DNA of 64,000 bases. Origin: Strigamia acuminata (taxonomy: Eukaryota > Arthropoda > Chilopoda > Geophilomorpha > Linotaeniidae). Below, one piece after another: positions 1 to 12,320 of this stretch. How positions within the stretch are numbered: the stretch's first letter is position 1; each line of letters begins with the position of its first letter. The translations under genes and the position numbers were made by a program. The stretch covers positions 5,208,001 through 5,272,000 of the forward strand of contig OX442319.1 in NCBI GenBank assembly GCA_949358305.1, read 5' to 3'. The notes below the pieces were generated by a model. That model did not search any database. It was given only the letters and a program-made list of their open reading frames with translations, and was not told where the DNA came from.

Positions 1-92
1 CTTAACCTTATCTGTTTTTAGCAATGTAGACAGAACGGAGTTTTTCGTCAATGTAATTCAATGCATCTCTCAACCAATCACAGCGCGTCTTG

Positions 93-135
93 AAAACAAT
101 ACGTTCACGTCGGACGTGAACGTAGCCACTTCGTT
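93..135. repeat. Fragment of a dispersed repeat in the first visible intron
   Basis: The stretch with ACGTTCACGTCGGACGTGAA is nearly repeated at about 7510-7545 inside a later intron of the same gene. It contains a small palindrome (TTCACGTC / GACGTGAA). The rest of 1-166 is intron with nothing else recognised. Confidence 0.5.
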
Positions 136-166
136 AAATTTAATATAACAACGCTCGCATTTGCAG

Positions 167-3100
167 CATTACTTTAAGAAACTCAGGAACATTATTGATC
201 AAAGGAGTGCTGATGTCGGACACGGGTAACTATCGGTGTGTTGCAACAAGCGCGAGTAACCATCGGCGAACCTCAGAAATTCATTTGGCAGTTAAAGCAG
301 GTAAAAGTTTTAACGGCCCTAATTCGGAGCAATTAATAATACAAATTTTATTTTTAAGCTTCAAAACTCTTTGCCAGCCCGCAAATTATTAGTCCAAAAA
401 ATACTATATCAGTCAAAGCGGGCGAAGAAGCTGTGCTGGAATGTGCTGCGACCGGTTACCCCAAACCGGTGACGCGTTGGAGCGGAACCGTTAACAGTGA
501 GATGATTATGTTAGAACTTGCCAACTTGTAGACACAAGTAGCTATCAGTGCTGGACTGGCCCGGCGGGCTACCGGGAGTTTCCCGGTGGCCTTTGGCTTG
601 TCGCAGCCTGCTGTGGCCTGTCCCGACTTCATTAATTGTGGCCTGGACACCCAGATTTCCCGGCAATAAATTTGTTCCCAGTCCAGCCCTGGTAGCTATC
701 ATATTTTCGCAATTAAGAGCTGCCCTTGAATAGTAGCCGATTGTTTTTCTAGGGCAGTGTTTCCTAAACTGTGAGGCGCGAGCTGATTTTGGTGGGGGGA
801 ATTTGCGAAATTCGATGTCGCTAAAGTTAATCTTGTCCGGTTGCATGAGTGCCCCGATTTTTTCTAAAAGATAATACGGCAAAACATCGCATTTTATAGC
901 GTTATCGAATCCTCGCGTGTTTTTCGACAAGTTGGGCAGGTTCTTATGTCTTTGTGTCACCCGATGCTCAAATAGTGTTATTTGATTGCTAGGTATGTCG
1001 AATGCGAGTCGAATATACACGAAGGAACCAGGACTGCTTATTTTTAGCAAAACGTTGCCAAGCGACAGTGGTGCGTACACGTGCAATGTCTCCAATTACC
1101 ATCCAGTCACGAACGAAATTTATTCGGTGACCCAAACCATCAATTTACAAGTGTTGGGTGAGTACGAGAAACACGCCAATATCGTGAAATTTGATTAATT
1201 AATTAATTACTTCATTTATTTATTTATTTATTTGAACAGTGCCACCCATGTTCGTCAAACGACCGCAGTCTTTCATAGTGCCATCCGTTCAGACTGTGCG
1301 ATTCGAGTGCAAGGCGGAGGGCAGCCCGGAGCCCAAAATCCAGTGGCTGAAAAACGGCGAACCGATACACACAAACGGCCGAATCAAGATAAAAAATTTC
1401 GAGCTCGTCATCCTCCAGACTGTCACCAACGACTCCGGTCTGTACCAGTGCATCGCTCAAAACGCCGTGGGTTTTGCATGCGCGGACGCCAGACTGAAGA
1501 TCAACATGTCGAGAGACCAGCCCGATCCACCCACAGGCTTGACTGCTAGAACGCTGTCGAGCACGTCGATGGAGTTGTTGTGGAATGCGTCCACTTCGAG
1601 GAACGGACTGGCCATACAGGCGTACACGGTGCACTATGCCCTCGCTGCAGGCGGGGACGAACTGCAGAAAGTGGCCTTGACGCCGAGCTTCATCGTCGAC
1701 ATGCTCAAACCGTACACGAACTACACGTTTTACGTGCGGGCGTACAACGGACGGAGCGCGAGCGACCAGTCCGAAACTATCGTCTGTACAACTGGAGAAG
1801 ATTGTAAGCGTAATGGATTAAGTAGAGCATTGATTATCCGAACTAATTGGGAGACAAAGGTGTTTGTAATTAATGTTTGCGTAAGTAGACATTAGGTCCG
1901 TGTAGGGTTTCTGTTTTCCCGCTTTTTTTTTATTTCGGTTTCCGGTACCAAATTGGCCGGTACTCTCGGGAAATCGGTACTATCGGGACGAAAAAAGGTC
2001 AGGCCTCAGGTGACGAAAAATGGCTAATAACGGCGGTTTTTCGTCTAAAATGGCTATTTTTAGCCATTTTTCGTGGTAAAAATGGCCTTTTTCGTCAAAA
2101 ATGGCCGTTTTCGTCATTGAAACGTTACAAAATTTAACGTTTCAATGACGAAAATGACGTTTCAGCAACGTTTTGACAATTTTGGACGGAACCGGTTATT
2201 TTTTTCAAGTTTTCCGGTTCCAGGTACTGTGATTTTTCAAAAAAGACGTTAGTAATCTATAAAAACGTTAGAAATATATAAAAATGTTAAAAATTAATAA
2301 AAATATCATTAAATATACATTTAAAACGTTAAAACCCAATTAAAAACATCGATCACCAACGTTCGGATAATCAAGTCTTTACTGTGCAATTCGGGTCATA
2401 AAAACTGTCGTCTTTTCCCATAAAGCCGACAATTTTTAAGACCGGGATTGTGCATGTCAAATATTTGTGTTCATTAATAATAATGTTTTAATTAGTGCCT
2501 TTGGCCGCTCCGTCTGTGGCGCTCACGAGCAGCGGGTCGACTACGCTGCACGTTTATTGGGACGAATTGCCCGACGAATTGGCAAGGGGAATCATAGTCA
2601 TGTACAAAATCCAGTGGCGGCGCCGGAACTTTCCATCTCATTACATCCAAGAAGTGTCGGGCGATCTACGCGAATATTCCATAACCGGTAGAAAATTTAA
2701 TTCATAGATAAAAAATAATTTAATTTAAAACGAAATTGTTTTTTGGCTTTGTGAAGGATTGCAGCCGGGAAGCAAATACGAAGTTCGGGTGATGGGAGCG
2801 ACGAAATTCGGTTATCCGATTTTATCGGACGAAATGTGGCCTTGGGTTCAACACACGATGCCAATTCAAGGGACCGTGAACGGTATTGAGCGAGATTTAG
2901 GTCGGAAATTGAGTTTTTTATTAATTTTTTTTTTATTTATTTAGTTCCGTCGTCGCCCATTTTGGATTTGACGGTCGTTAACGCCACCACGATCAAAGTC
3001 CAGTGGAAAATGCCGGAAAGTAACGAATTCGTCGTGACCGGATTCAAATTGGCGCATCGCAGACAGAACCTGAAGCTGCGCAGTCCGCTCGTCATACCAA

Positions 3101-6100
3101 ATAATTCCACTAATTATTATCTCCTCACGGATCTGTGTAAGTAGGGTTTCGGTACCGGGAAACCGGGGTATCGATTTCCCGGGAATCCCGGTGAGAAATC
3201 ACGATACCGGGAACCGGGAAATTGGAGAAAAACCGGTTCCGTCAAAAATTCGTCGCTGAAACATCATTTTCGTCGGTCAAACGTTATATTTTGTAACGTT
3301 TCACTGATGAAAATGGCTATTTTTAACGAAAAATGACTAAAAATGGCCATTTTGAACGAAGAATGGCTAAAAAAAATGGCCATTTTTGACGAAAAATGCC
3401 TATTTTTGACGAAAAATGCCTATTTTTGACGAAAAATGCCTATTTTTGACGAAAAATGCCTATTTTTGACGAAAAATGCCTATTTTTGACGAAAAATGCC
3501 TATTTTTGACGAAAAATGCCTATTTTTGACGAAAAATGCCTATTTTTGACGAAAAACGGCCATTCTTGATCAAAAACGGCCATTCTTGACGGAAAACGGC
3601 CATTCTTGACGAAAAACGGCCACTTTTGATGGAAAATGGCCACTTTTGATGGAAACGGCCATTTTTACCATGAAAAATGGATCAAAATTGCTAAAAATGG
3701 CTATTTTTGATAAAAAACGGCCATATTTTGTCATTTTTCGTCGCCTCTCGCCTGACCTTTTTTGGTCCTGGGAGTACCAGCCATTTTGGTACCGGGAACT
3801 GGGAATTTTAAAAAGGCGGGAAAACAGAAACCCTATGTGTAAGCGATGTTAAGGACGCCGGAAACGTGCGAAACATGGCTTGAGTATTTTTTGTTGTTTT
3901 CAGTGCCGCGTACGTGGTACGAAGTTCATTTGATCGCTTATAACGAGAATGGAGACGGACGGGAGTCGGTTCGTCCGGTACAGACTTACCCAGAAGGTGA
4001 TCCTCAGTCAGATGGAAACTCTTGTAATTTTAAATGAAAAATTATAAATAATTTATATTTTTTGTTTTAGAATTAATTTGTTGTCTGATTTTTCGAGTGT
4101 TTATGTTTGTTTCGATGGATTGTTTTTGTGTTTATTTTGGTTTTTGGATTTTTGTTGTAGATAATCCGGAAATAACGTACGTTGTGGTCGAATCTCCGTC
4201 GCGGTTGGAGGCGGTGCCGACAAACTCGACGAGCATTTTGTTGTCGTGGAAAGAGCCTGTTACGCATAAGAACATCAGTTATTTTACCGTTCGATACAAT
4301 CCAGTGAGAGATGGGCATGTGAATGCTACCTCCGTGACTTACATTAATAGGTAATTTTGTGGCAATTTATTATTTATTTATTTATTTAGGGTTTCGTTCT
4401 CCGGAAACTGGGAACTAATGCTCTGGAGACCGGGAAACGATGCAAAATGCATCAATAGACGTCTAAAACGATGTAAAATCCAACAATAGACGTCTAAAAC
4501 GATGCAAAATGCATCAATAGACGTTTAAAACGATGCAAAATGCATCAATCGACGTCTGAAACGATGCAAAATGCATCAATAGACGTCTAAAACGATGCAA
4601 ATACCATCAATAGACGTCTAAAACGATGCAAATACCATCAATAGACGTCTAAAACTATGCAAATTCTATCAATAGACGTCTAAAACGATGTAAAATCCAT
4701 CAATAAACGTTTAAAACGATGTAAAATCCATCAATAGACGTCTAAAACGATGCAAAAGCCATTAATACACGTCTAAAGCGATGCAAATTCCATCAATAGA
4801 TGTCTAAAACGTCTAAACGGATAAAATTATTTTTTATAAAGTCAGAAAACGTCTAAAAATATTCTAAAAAAAAAAGTCTACAATTATATTTAAAAAAAAA
4901 CAGGTCAAAAAAGAACATCTAAAGTATTAAAACGTTTTTAATTAATTAATGTAACATTCAAATTTATGAAAAGAGAGGTCTAAATTGATGGAAAATTAAT
5001 CAAAAGAGGTCTAAATTGATGGAAAATTAATCAAAAGAGGTCTAAATTGATGAAAAATTAATCAAAAGAAGTCTAAATTGATGGAAAATTAATCAAAAGA
5101 GGTCTAAATTGATGGAAAATTAATCAAAAGAGGTCTAAATTGATGGAAAATTAATCAAAAGAGGTCTAAATTGATGGAAAATTAATCAAAAGAGGTCTAA
5201 ATTGATGGAAAATTAATCAAAAGAGGTCTAAATTGATGGAAAATTAATCAAAAGAGGTCTAAATTGATGGAAAATTAATCAAAAGAGGTCTAAATTGATG
5301 GAAAATTAATCAAAAAGCATCTAGATTGATGGAAAATTGATCAAAAAGCATCTAAATTGACAAAATATCAATAAAAAATCGTTTAAAATGACCAAAAATT
5401 AATCAAAACCGTTTAATACAGAGAGTGCTATCCTCCCGGGAGTACCGAAATAGTTTATACTGATAACCCGGAAATAAGGAAACCTATATTTATTTATTAA
5501 CTAATCTTTGCAGTACGAGAAAAGACGTGTTAGTAGCCGGATTATCGCCTTACACTCTGTACGAGTTTTCCGTATGCTCGCACAACACCGACGACGTCGA
5601 AGGACCTTACAGCAGCAAAGTTGAATGCAAAACAAAAGAGGATGGTATTTACACGACTACAAGATTGGAAAAATGTGCAAAAATCGAATTACTTTTAATT
5701 AATTAACTTTTTTTTAGTTCCCTCTGAGCCGACCGACGTGAATTGGACACTTTTAGATACTCAGTCGATCCGGCTCACTTGGAAGCCGCCCAAATTCCCA
5801 AACGGAATCATCATTAGTTATTTTGTTATTTACGACTCGCATCGAGACGCGGCGTGTCAGATGCACAAAGCAATCACTCAAGAAGCGAACGGTGAAAATT
5901 CTTTTTTGTTTTTGGATTGAATTTACGAGTTTTATTGTCTGTCATTCAGGGTCGGAATTCGCGAGCGTTTTGAAGGGGTTAACGAGCAATACGAAATATT
6001 ACTTGTGTCTGCGCGCGAAGACGAGAGCTGGAATCGGATCTGCGAGCGAACTGGTGACGTTGAACATACAGACGAGCGGCGCGAGGAACCACTCGAGCGT

Positions 6101-9016
6101 TCAGTCGAGTATGCGAGTGGAGATACAGTCGAGCCTCCTTGTAACGAATGGGTTTGTTATAACGAAAGTTTGTTATATAAAAATTTTTTAACATGGGGTT
6201 GGATGGCCATTTTTCGTATTTGTTCTAACGAAAAATTTTAGGGTTTTGGTACCGGAAAACCGGGGTACCGATTTCCCGGGAATCCCAGTGAGAAATCACG
6301 GTACCGGGAACCGGGAAATTGGAGAAAAACCGGTTCCGTCAAAAATTCGTCGTTGAAACATCATTTTCGTCGGTCAAACGTAATATTTTGTAACGTTTCA
6401 CTGCTGAAAATGGCTATTTTTAACGAAAAATGGCTAAAAATGGCTATTTTGAACGAAGAATGGCTAAAAAATGGCCATTTTTAACGAAAAATGGCCATTC
6501 TTGATAGAAAACGGCCATTCTTGACGAAAAACGGCCACTTTTGATGGAAAACGGCCATTTTTACCATGAAAAATGGCTCAAAATTGCTAAAAATGGCTAT
6601 TTTTGACAAAAAACGGCCATATTTTGTCATTTTTCGTCGCCTCTCGCCTGACCTTTTTTGGTCCCGGGACTACCGATTTCTCGGGAGTACCGGCCATTTT
6701 GGTACCGGGAACCGGGAATTTTAAAAAGGCGGGAAAACAGAAACCCTAAAAAATTCGTTATTTCGCGGTTCGTTGTAACGAGGTTCAATTACATTTTAAA
6801 CGTGTGAGGAGTTTTTAAGATTTTGTTCGTAGGTACGTCGGAAGAGCAACATGACCCTCAACTCGGGATAATTTTGGGTTTTTCCATTGGCATCACGTGC
6901 ATGATCATTTGTGCTTTTGTAATCATTTTTAGAAATAGGTAAAAGTGGTTGTGGAAAGGTGAGGTGGAAATTGTTTGATGGTTTTAATTGTTTTTTTTGT
7001 TTGTTTTTAGGTGTCATGTTGTGGATCCGCTCGCTCATCGGTATCTTCAGCAGGGGAATAAGCGACCTGGTTGCAATGGGCATGTTGGGACTGAAAATAC
7101 TCGGGAGATGGAAAGTTTCATGCCGATGTTGACCGAGATCAATACTAATGCGCCGCATTTGGACACAAAGGTGATTGAATGGATTTCGTTTTTGTTTTTG
7201 GTTGATTGATATTTATTCATTTGTTTTTTTGAATACAAAAGTGGCATTTCATTAGATTTTGGCCGATATTTTTGAATTTGTCGATACCGGATTCGATATT
7301 TTGTTGCGTGGCTGATACCGATATTGGCTTCGTGATTATTTTTAACGTTTTGCAGGGTTGCATTACTGGGTACCCATCACCATTACTTGGCAAAAAAAAT
7401 AACTAGTTACCAACCGTTATTGTTACATTATGGATAGCTAAGTTATCGTTACCGTTAAGTTTCCGTTACATTTCTGTTACATTAGCATCATTAGCGTCAT
7501 GAAAATAATACGTTTACGTCCGGACGTGAACGTAGCCACTTCATAAATGATAATAATAATAAAAACTGAATAGAGGAGTATTTGTATAAATAATTTGTAA
7601 CAAATGTAATGGTGACGCAACTTAAAAGAACAAAAGTAAGGAATTACCTTTACATTATGAGGTTCAAATTGTTTAACGAGTTAGGTGAGTTAACGATAAA
7701 GTCTTCGAGACGTTTTGCTCAATAATATTGGCGCAGGAATCGGTATCGGCGATATTGTTAAATTTGGATATCGGTCAAGGTCTACATTTAATCAATCAAA
7801 TGTGGTAACGGAGTGATTGTTTTTTGGATTGAGGCTTGCTGGAAACTAATGGAAGTGCATAGACTTGCGATTGGTTTGGTTGGGATCGGTTCGAACCAAA
7901 TTGAATGGGGGCCACGGCTACCCCCTTAAACAACCCAAAAATTTTATTTTTAACTCGAGAAATTTATTTTATGGACGTAAAATTTATTTTGAGACCAAAA
8001 AATTCATTTTTTAGGCCAAAAACAATTATATTAAGCCAAAACGAACAATTTTAAAACTTTCAATTCTTGGGTATAAAAAATTGAATCAACATGGCCACCC
8101 TCATCTGGATTTGTCCCTGCAGACTAAACATTATTCTAGTTGACACGACATCTTTCCGAACAGAAACCAATTCAATCTGTTTCAAACCGAACACGATCGC
8201 AAGCCTATAATTGCACAAAATAACCAAATGCACCATTTACCATAACAATCAAAATGTCACGTCGAATAAACATGAGTTAAATATTTTTGTTTGATAAAAT
8301 TAGAATCAACTTTGATATGTTTTTTTTTTCTAATATATTTTCACTAGGGTGGTTATCCGATGATGTGTTGCAATGGTAAACAAAATGGCTATTCCCATTC
8401 AGTGTTGTATGATAAACACGTACCGAAGGGCCATTCAAAAAAAAATCACCAATCCATGAACATTACAGAAAATCCGCAGGTAATGCGCCGTAGCATTTGA
8501 TCACGTGAACAAAATGGAGGGGGAGATGAATGGGAGGCACATTTAATGTTCAAAATGTGGGAAATTGGCCTAAATTTCTATAAATTTACCCAGATTTTAG
8601 TAATAATCTTCAGAAAATTAAGAAAACTCAAATTTCGGGCCCAAATTCCAACATAATTATTTTTTATTTATTTATTTTTGTTTCCGTCGTAGCACACAAT
8701 GTGGTTCCTGGGAAGCGACAGCATCCAGGAATTGGCGCCTTTGCAGCGGCAACCGGCGGACGACGACTCGGACGGGAGTCGCAACGAGGACAGCGGGGTG
8801 CAGTTGGCACGGTCGCAGGACACGGGCAGCTTGGACGAGGGCTCGCGGACGTCCAGTCGCGATGCGGAACTGGCCGAAAGGAATTCGGAAGCGGCCGTGC
8901 CGACAACGTACTTCGTTTCGCCGGACAGTGGTGGCAATAAACAGCGGTCTCGCTCGTGGGATTCGTCTTTGCAAAAGCGTACAAACTCTTCGTCGTCTTC
9001 TCAGTCCGCATCATGA
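167..9016 (+). CDS. Protogenin/IGDCC-type Ig-FN3 transmembrane receptor, 3' part
   Basis: Cell-surface receptor of the DCC/neogenin/protogenin group, cut by the left window edge. Spliced exons: 167-300, 359-496, 993-1157, 1240-1803, 2496-2687, 2757-2882, 2945-3136, 3904-3996, 4161-4350, 5514-5644, 5718-5891, 5950-6108, 6833-6938, 7011-7170, 8348-8479, 8693-9016. They join in frame to 992 visible residues. Domain order: the end of one Ig (DTGNYRC motif), a second Ig (VLECAATGYP ... DSGAYTC), a third Ig (VRFECKAEGSP ... DSGLYQC), then five FN3 domains. A hydrophobic helix (IILGFSIGITCMIICAFVII) follows, then a cytoplasmic tail of about 240 residues ending in a Ser/Asp-rich stretch. Five FN3 domains fit protogenin or IGDCC4 (4 Ig + 5 FN3) better than DCC or neogenin (6). 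The donor at 6109 (GTATGC) is the least certain junction; a TIR element begins just after it. Ligand and role cannot be read from the sequence. Confidence 0.88.
1903..2240 (-). mobile_element. TAGGGTTTC-type hAT-like MITE, truncated copy A
   Basis: The left end reads TAGGGTTTCTGTTTTCCC. The body is the reverse complement of the right part of the copies at 3142-3835 and 6239-6748, including the GACGAAAAATGGC-type short tandem units. The matching outer terminus near 2240 is missing, so this copy is truncated. It lies in the intron after the exon that holds the third Ig and first FN3 domain. Confidence 0.75.
3142..3835 (+). mobile_element. TAGGGTTTC-type hAT-like MITE, copy B, with minisatellite core
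   Basis: Begins TAGGGTTTCGG and ends CAGAAACCCTA, so the ends are inverted repeats. It is flanked by the 8-bp direct repeat TGTGTAAG (3134-3141 and 3836-3843), the duplication length typical of hAT transposases. The core is an array of an 18-bp unit, GACGAAAAATGCCTATTT, repeated about eight times around 3388-3550. No coding capacity. The left target duplication overlaps the host splice donor (exon end 3136, then GTAAG), so a second copy of that donor-like sequence now sits downstream of the element. Confidence 0.88.
4387..5486 (+). mobile_element. TAGGGTTTC-type element, copy D, with two minisatellite arrays
   Basis: Begins TAGGGTTTCG and ends GGAAACCTA, flanked by TATTTATT on both sides (4379-4386 and 5487-5494; low complexity). 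The interior differs from copies B and C. One array of about 31 bp (AACGATGCAAAATGCATCAA core) runs about 4432-4815, and one of about 30 bp (AGAGGTCTAAATTGATGG core) runs about 4972-5345. The ends match the other copies while the core is unrelated. Confidence 0.8.
6125..6793. mobile_element. Pogo/Tigger-like MITE hosting a nested hAT-like MITE
   Basis: The left end CAGTCGAGCCTCCTTGTAAC and the right end (reverse complement) TTGAACCTCGTTACAACG are imperfect inverted repeats containing the TAACGAA motif. They resemble the CAGTCGAAACTC elements at 12616 and 23143. The element is interrupted at 6239-6748 by a TAGGGTTTC-type element. It lies in the intron just before the TM exon of the receptor gene. 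Confidence 0.6.
6239..6748 (+). mobile_element. TAGGGTTTC-type hAT-like MITE, copy C
   Basis: Begins TAGGGTTTTGG and ends CAGAAACCCTA. Flanks are AAAAATTT (6231-6238) and AAAAATTC (6749-6756), an 8-bp duplication with one mismatch. It is colinear with copy B but lacks most of B's 18-bp array, so the two copies differ mainly in core repeat number. Confidence 0.85.
7345..7740. repeat. Dispersed repeat fragments in a receptor intron
   Basis: Contains GGGTTGCATTACTGGGTACC followed by GTTAC-rich sequence, and a copy of the motif seen at 93-135. No complete ends were identified. The remaining intron sequence to 8347 shows nothing I recognise. Confidence 0.35.
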
Positions 9017-9323
9017 GTTCCTTTCTTGAAAATTTGTTTAGTTTGTCGCCGAAACGATGCGCGCGCTGAGCGGTCGTAGTCTCGATAGTTCACAATCGTT
9101 TATCGGAAAATTGCGGGTATCTTTTATCGTTTTGATTTTTGATTTTTGATTTTTGTGTCAGTTTTTTTTTTGTTTTTTTTTTTTTCTCCCGAGTTTTTAA
9201 AAAATGGATTATATATATTTATATCAGTAGCGGAGGAAAAGAAAAGGGTGAAACGATTGAAATTGTACATATATATTCAGCTTTTATTTTTATTTTTATT
9301 TTTATTTTTATTTTTAAAATTTT

Positions 9324-9373
<50 letters not shown>

Positions 9374-9553
9374 GAAAGACTTTTAAAGAGCTCATCATCA
9401 CATTTTGGTCACTATTTCGCATACACTCGTATTCAACACTCATTAAGTGCCCATTTTTTAAACTATTCCACCATCAGGTACAAACTTTTGTTATTATTAT
9501 TATTATTTTTATTTAGCTGTGCCAAAATATTGCTAATTTTTTAATGTAATAAA
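9017..9553 (+). other. 3' UTR of the receptor gene with (TTA)n microsatellite
   Basis: Runs from the TGA at 9014-9016 to an AATAAA polyadenylation signal near 9549. Contains a (TTTTTA)n run at about 9285-9320 and a (TTA)n run at about 9335-9370. The low-complexity reading frames here are not genes. Confidence 0.6.
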
Positions 9554-10439
9554 AGGCCCAACTTAATTGAGATTGCAAATACTTTGGGGGGAGGGGGATT
9601 GGTGGTGTCTTTCATTCCATGTGCCTTTTGTAATTTGGCATGAAAAAAACAAATTTCTTGCTTTTTTAAGACTGGGACCACTAAAAAGAGAGAAAAAACG
9701 TGTATTGAGGGGAATATGTAGTTTGCAGGAAGTCGTGATTGTCAAAATTGACACCAGTTTTGAGTTTTATCCGTGTACAAAAATGGTGTGTAACTGTTTT
9801 GAAAAACACTGATTGGGGTGGTCAAAAATTGAACACTTTGCAAGACTGATTTGAGTGTAAACTTATTAGTAAATAAGGATTTGTTATGTGTGGCAACCCC
9901 ATATCGCACGAAACAATATTGGCAAATTTTATATCAAAAATTAATCAACTCGGGCTTATTGCAATGTGGTTAATTTTTGAATCCGGTTAGTGATTAGTCA
10001 GGGGGATATTATTAGGACTAACTGCAAACTTTGTATGTTGTGAAGTGTGAATGAAAATAAGTTCCTTTATTTTTTTTTCTGGTGTTACAGAGCACCTTAT
10101 TCAGTAACAATCTCACAGCAATCAGGAAGCACTTGAGTAAAACAGTTGAATAGTGGTACCAAAAATGCTCCAAAACTAAAGATTTAAATAAGAAAAAAGG
10201 TCTGTTTTCAATAAGAAATTGCTAAGTTGGATTAAATAGCCTTTATTCTACCTCATAGCATTTTGTTTAAAAATAATAGCCAGACTACTGAAATAGTTAA
10301 AAACTACATTGATTTGCCAGTGGACAAAATAATCTTTGCTCATACAAAAACCAATAGCTAGCTCACAATTAGTTCCCCATTTGGTAATGTTTTTGTCTTT
10401 GTTATTATTATTTATTATTATTATTATGATAGTTATTTC

Positions 10440-10473
<34 letters not shown>

Positions 10474-10740
10474 GTTGTTATTGACCAAATTAAACATGAC
10501 CGAAGTTGTGTGGCTAACAACATTTGGTATTTAGGAAAAAAGATGCTTTTATTATAGATTCATTCGAGATTGAATATTCGGCGTTCAAATTTCATTATTT
10601 AGAAAATATTTTAGTTTAAGAGAAATTTTAAATTCAAGTAATTAATTAATTAAATTGTACGGTCTTTTAATGTAAAATTAAAATTAAAATTAAAACATAA
10701 GTTGCGTGGTAAACTGATTGGCACCCAGGAACCACGTAAC

Positions 10741-10995
10741 AATATTCAAGCGTGAACCAAGGATAACATGGACACGTATCCGTGTGTTATTTCCTATCGA
10801 TTCGTTGTTCTGTGCGCTGATTGAATGACAGCAATCACGTGTCATGCATTGCTTGCCAACTAAGCATGTTTGTTACCTGTTGTCATCCCAGAATACAGTG
10901 CGGCTATATATTATGTGGCGCCATTGGTGGCAAAACGCACTGAACATGTGGATACGTGTCCATGTTATTCTTGGTTCGTGATTCAAGATATGTCT
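10741..10995. mobile_element. MITE with ~30-bp TIRs
   Basis: The arm at 10751-10781 (GAACCAAGGATAACATGGAC core) is repeated inverted at 10950-10980 with few mismatches. The interior of about 170 bp is non-coding. No clear target-site duplication was identified. Superfamily not assigned. Confidence 0.75.
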
Positions 10996-12320
10996 TAACG
11001 AATCTTCGTCTTTTTTCCTACACAAAATCAAAATAAATCTGCAATGATTAGAAGTGCAAAGGAATAAATTTATAAAATTGGTATATTGATCCCATTATAT
11101 TTTATTACATATTATATTATTATTATTATTAATTATTATTATTAGAACTGTTTTGTAAATGTATTTTAACAAGTTTTAAACCAATGGCAGCATCCAGTTA
11201 AGTTCCCATTATAAAAATACAAAACTACCTCATGAGTTTCCATTTGTTCAAGTTCACTGATCAGTTTGATCTCAGGGAAAATAATTCTCAAAGAAAATAA
11301 AGAGTCGAAATAAAACTAATTAAAAAATATATATATACTGCCATAACTGCGGCACTTTTTATGATCGCATTGTTTTTCCATTGTAACTTTTTACATTACC
11401 ATTCAATTGAATTGCAAAAATCCAATTTGATTTTCCAAGCCCTGAAAAGAAATTTCCAAAATGATCAACTTTAATATTTTTTTTTTTTATGCAAATAGGG
11501 TTTTTTTTTTCTCTGTGGATATTATGACCACGTTTTAGGAAAGAATATGCAGTGCAAAAAATTGAAGTTTCAGCATTTTATTTAGTGAAATAGAGAAATA
11601 TTTAACGATTTTTGTAATTTGTAATAAAAGTGCAATCTAAAAATAAAAAATAAAAAATATTCATTTCCCACAAGTATGTCACTCAATGCAAATAATGTGC
11701 AAAAGTATGTCAAAACTTAGCCATAACTTAGCCATTAAAATCCTGGAAATTCAATTTTTCGCATTGTTGCTTACACTAGTATATGACACTTAGTTGAAAT
11801 TTATTTGATTTAGTTTTTACGCTGTCAACATGATGTTGTATGTATAATATATATAAAAAAAATATACAATGCATGAAAAAATTAATATACATAAGTGTAC
11901 ATACATACAGTAATATAAAGTATAAATAATGATTATTATCAGTTATCATGTTACCATGAATCTCCATAATTATTAACATGCTTTACATATATTGGATATT
12001 CCATATATATATAAATATATCTCAAGTGTTTTCCTATACATCACAAAATTTCTGTTTATTTCCAGTGACTGTATAATACACATTTTACATTTATAGTAGT
12101 GGAATGTAAGTCCAAGCACTGAAATTTGTTAATTTGTATGATTTTTTTGTCAAGAAAGTGTTCATTTGTGTTTTATTATTAATTCATTGGATTCCTTTAT
12201 GTAGAATTATGTAAACTTTATCCAACCAGAGAATTCACTAATTTTCCTTGGTCAGCAGGCAAATTAGTGCTGGTCTTTCGCACCAGGAAATAGTCCCAAC
12301 AACTTTTGTTTGTTTTATTA

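Noticed and set aside
3388-3550. Direct repeats considered as a CRISPR array
   Set aside because: Units are contiguous 18-bp tandem repeats with no spacers, in a eukaryotic intron.
9139-9544. Long Phe/Tyr/Asn-rich frames
   Set aside because: Low-complexity translations of T-rich and (TTA)n 3' UTR sequence.
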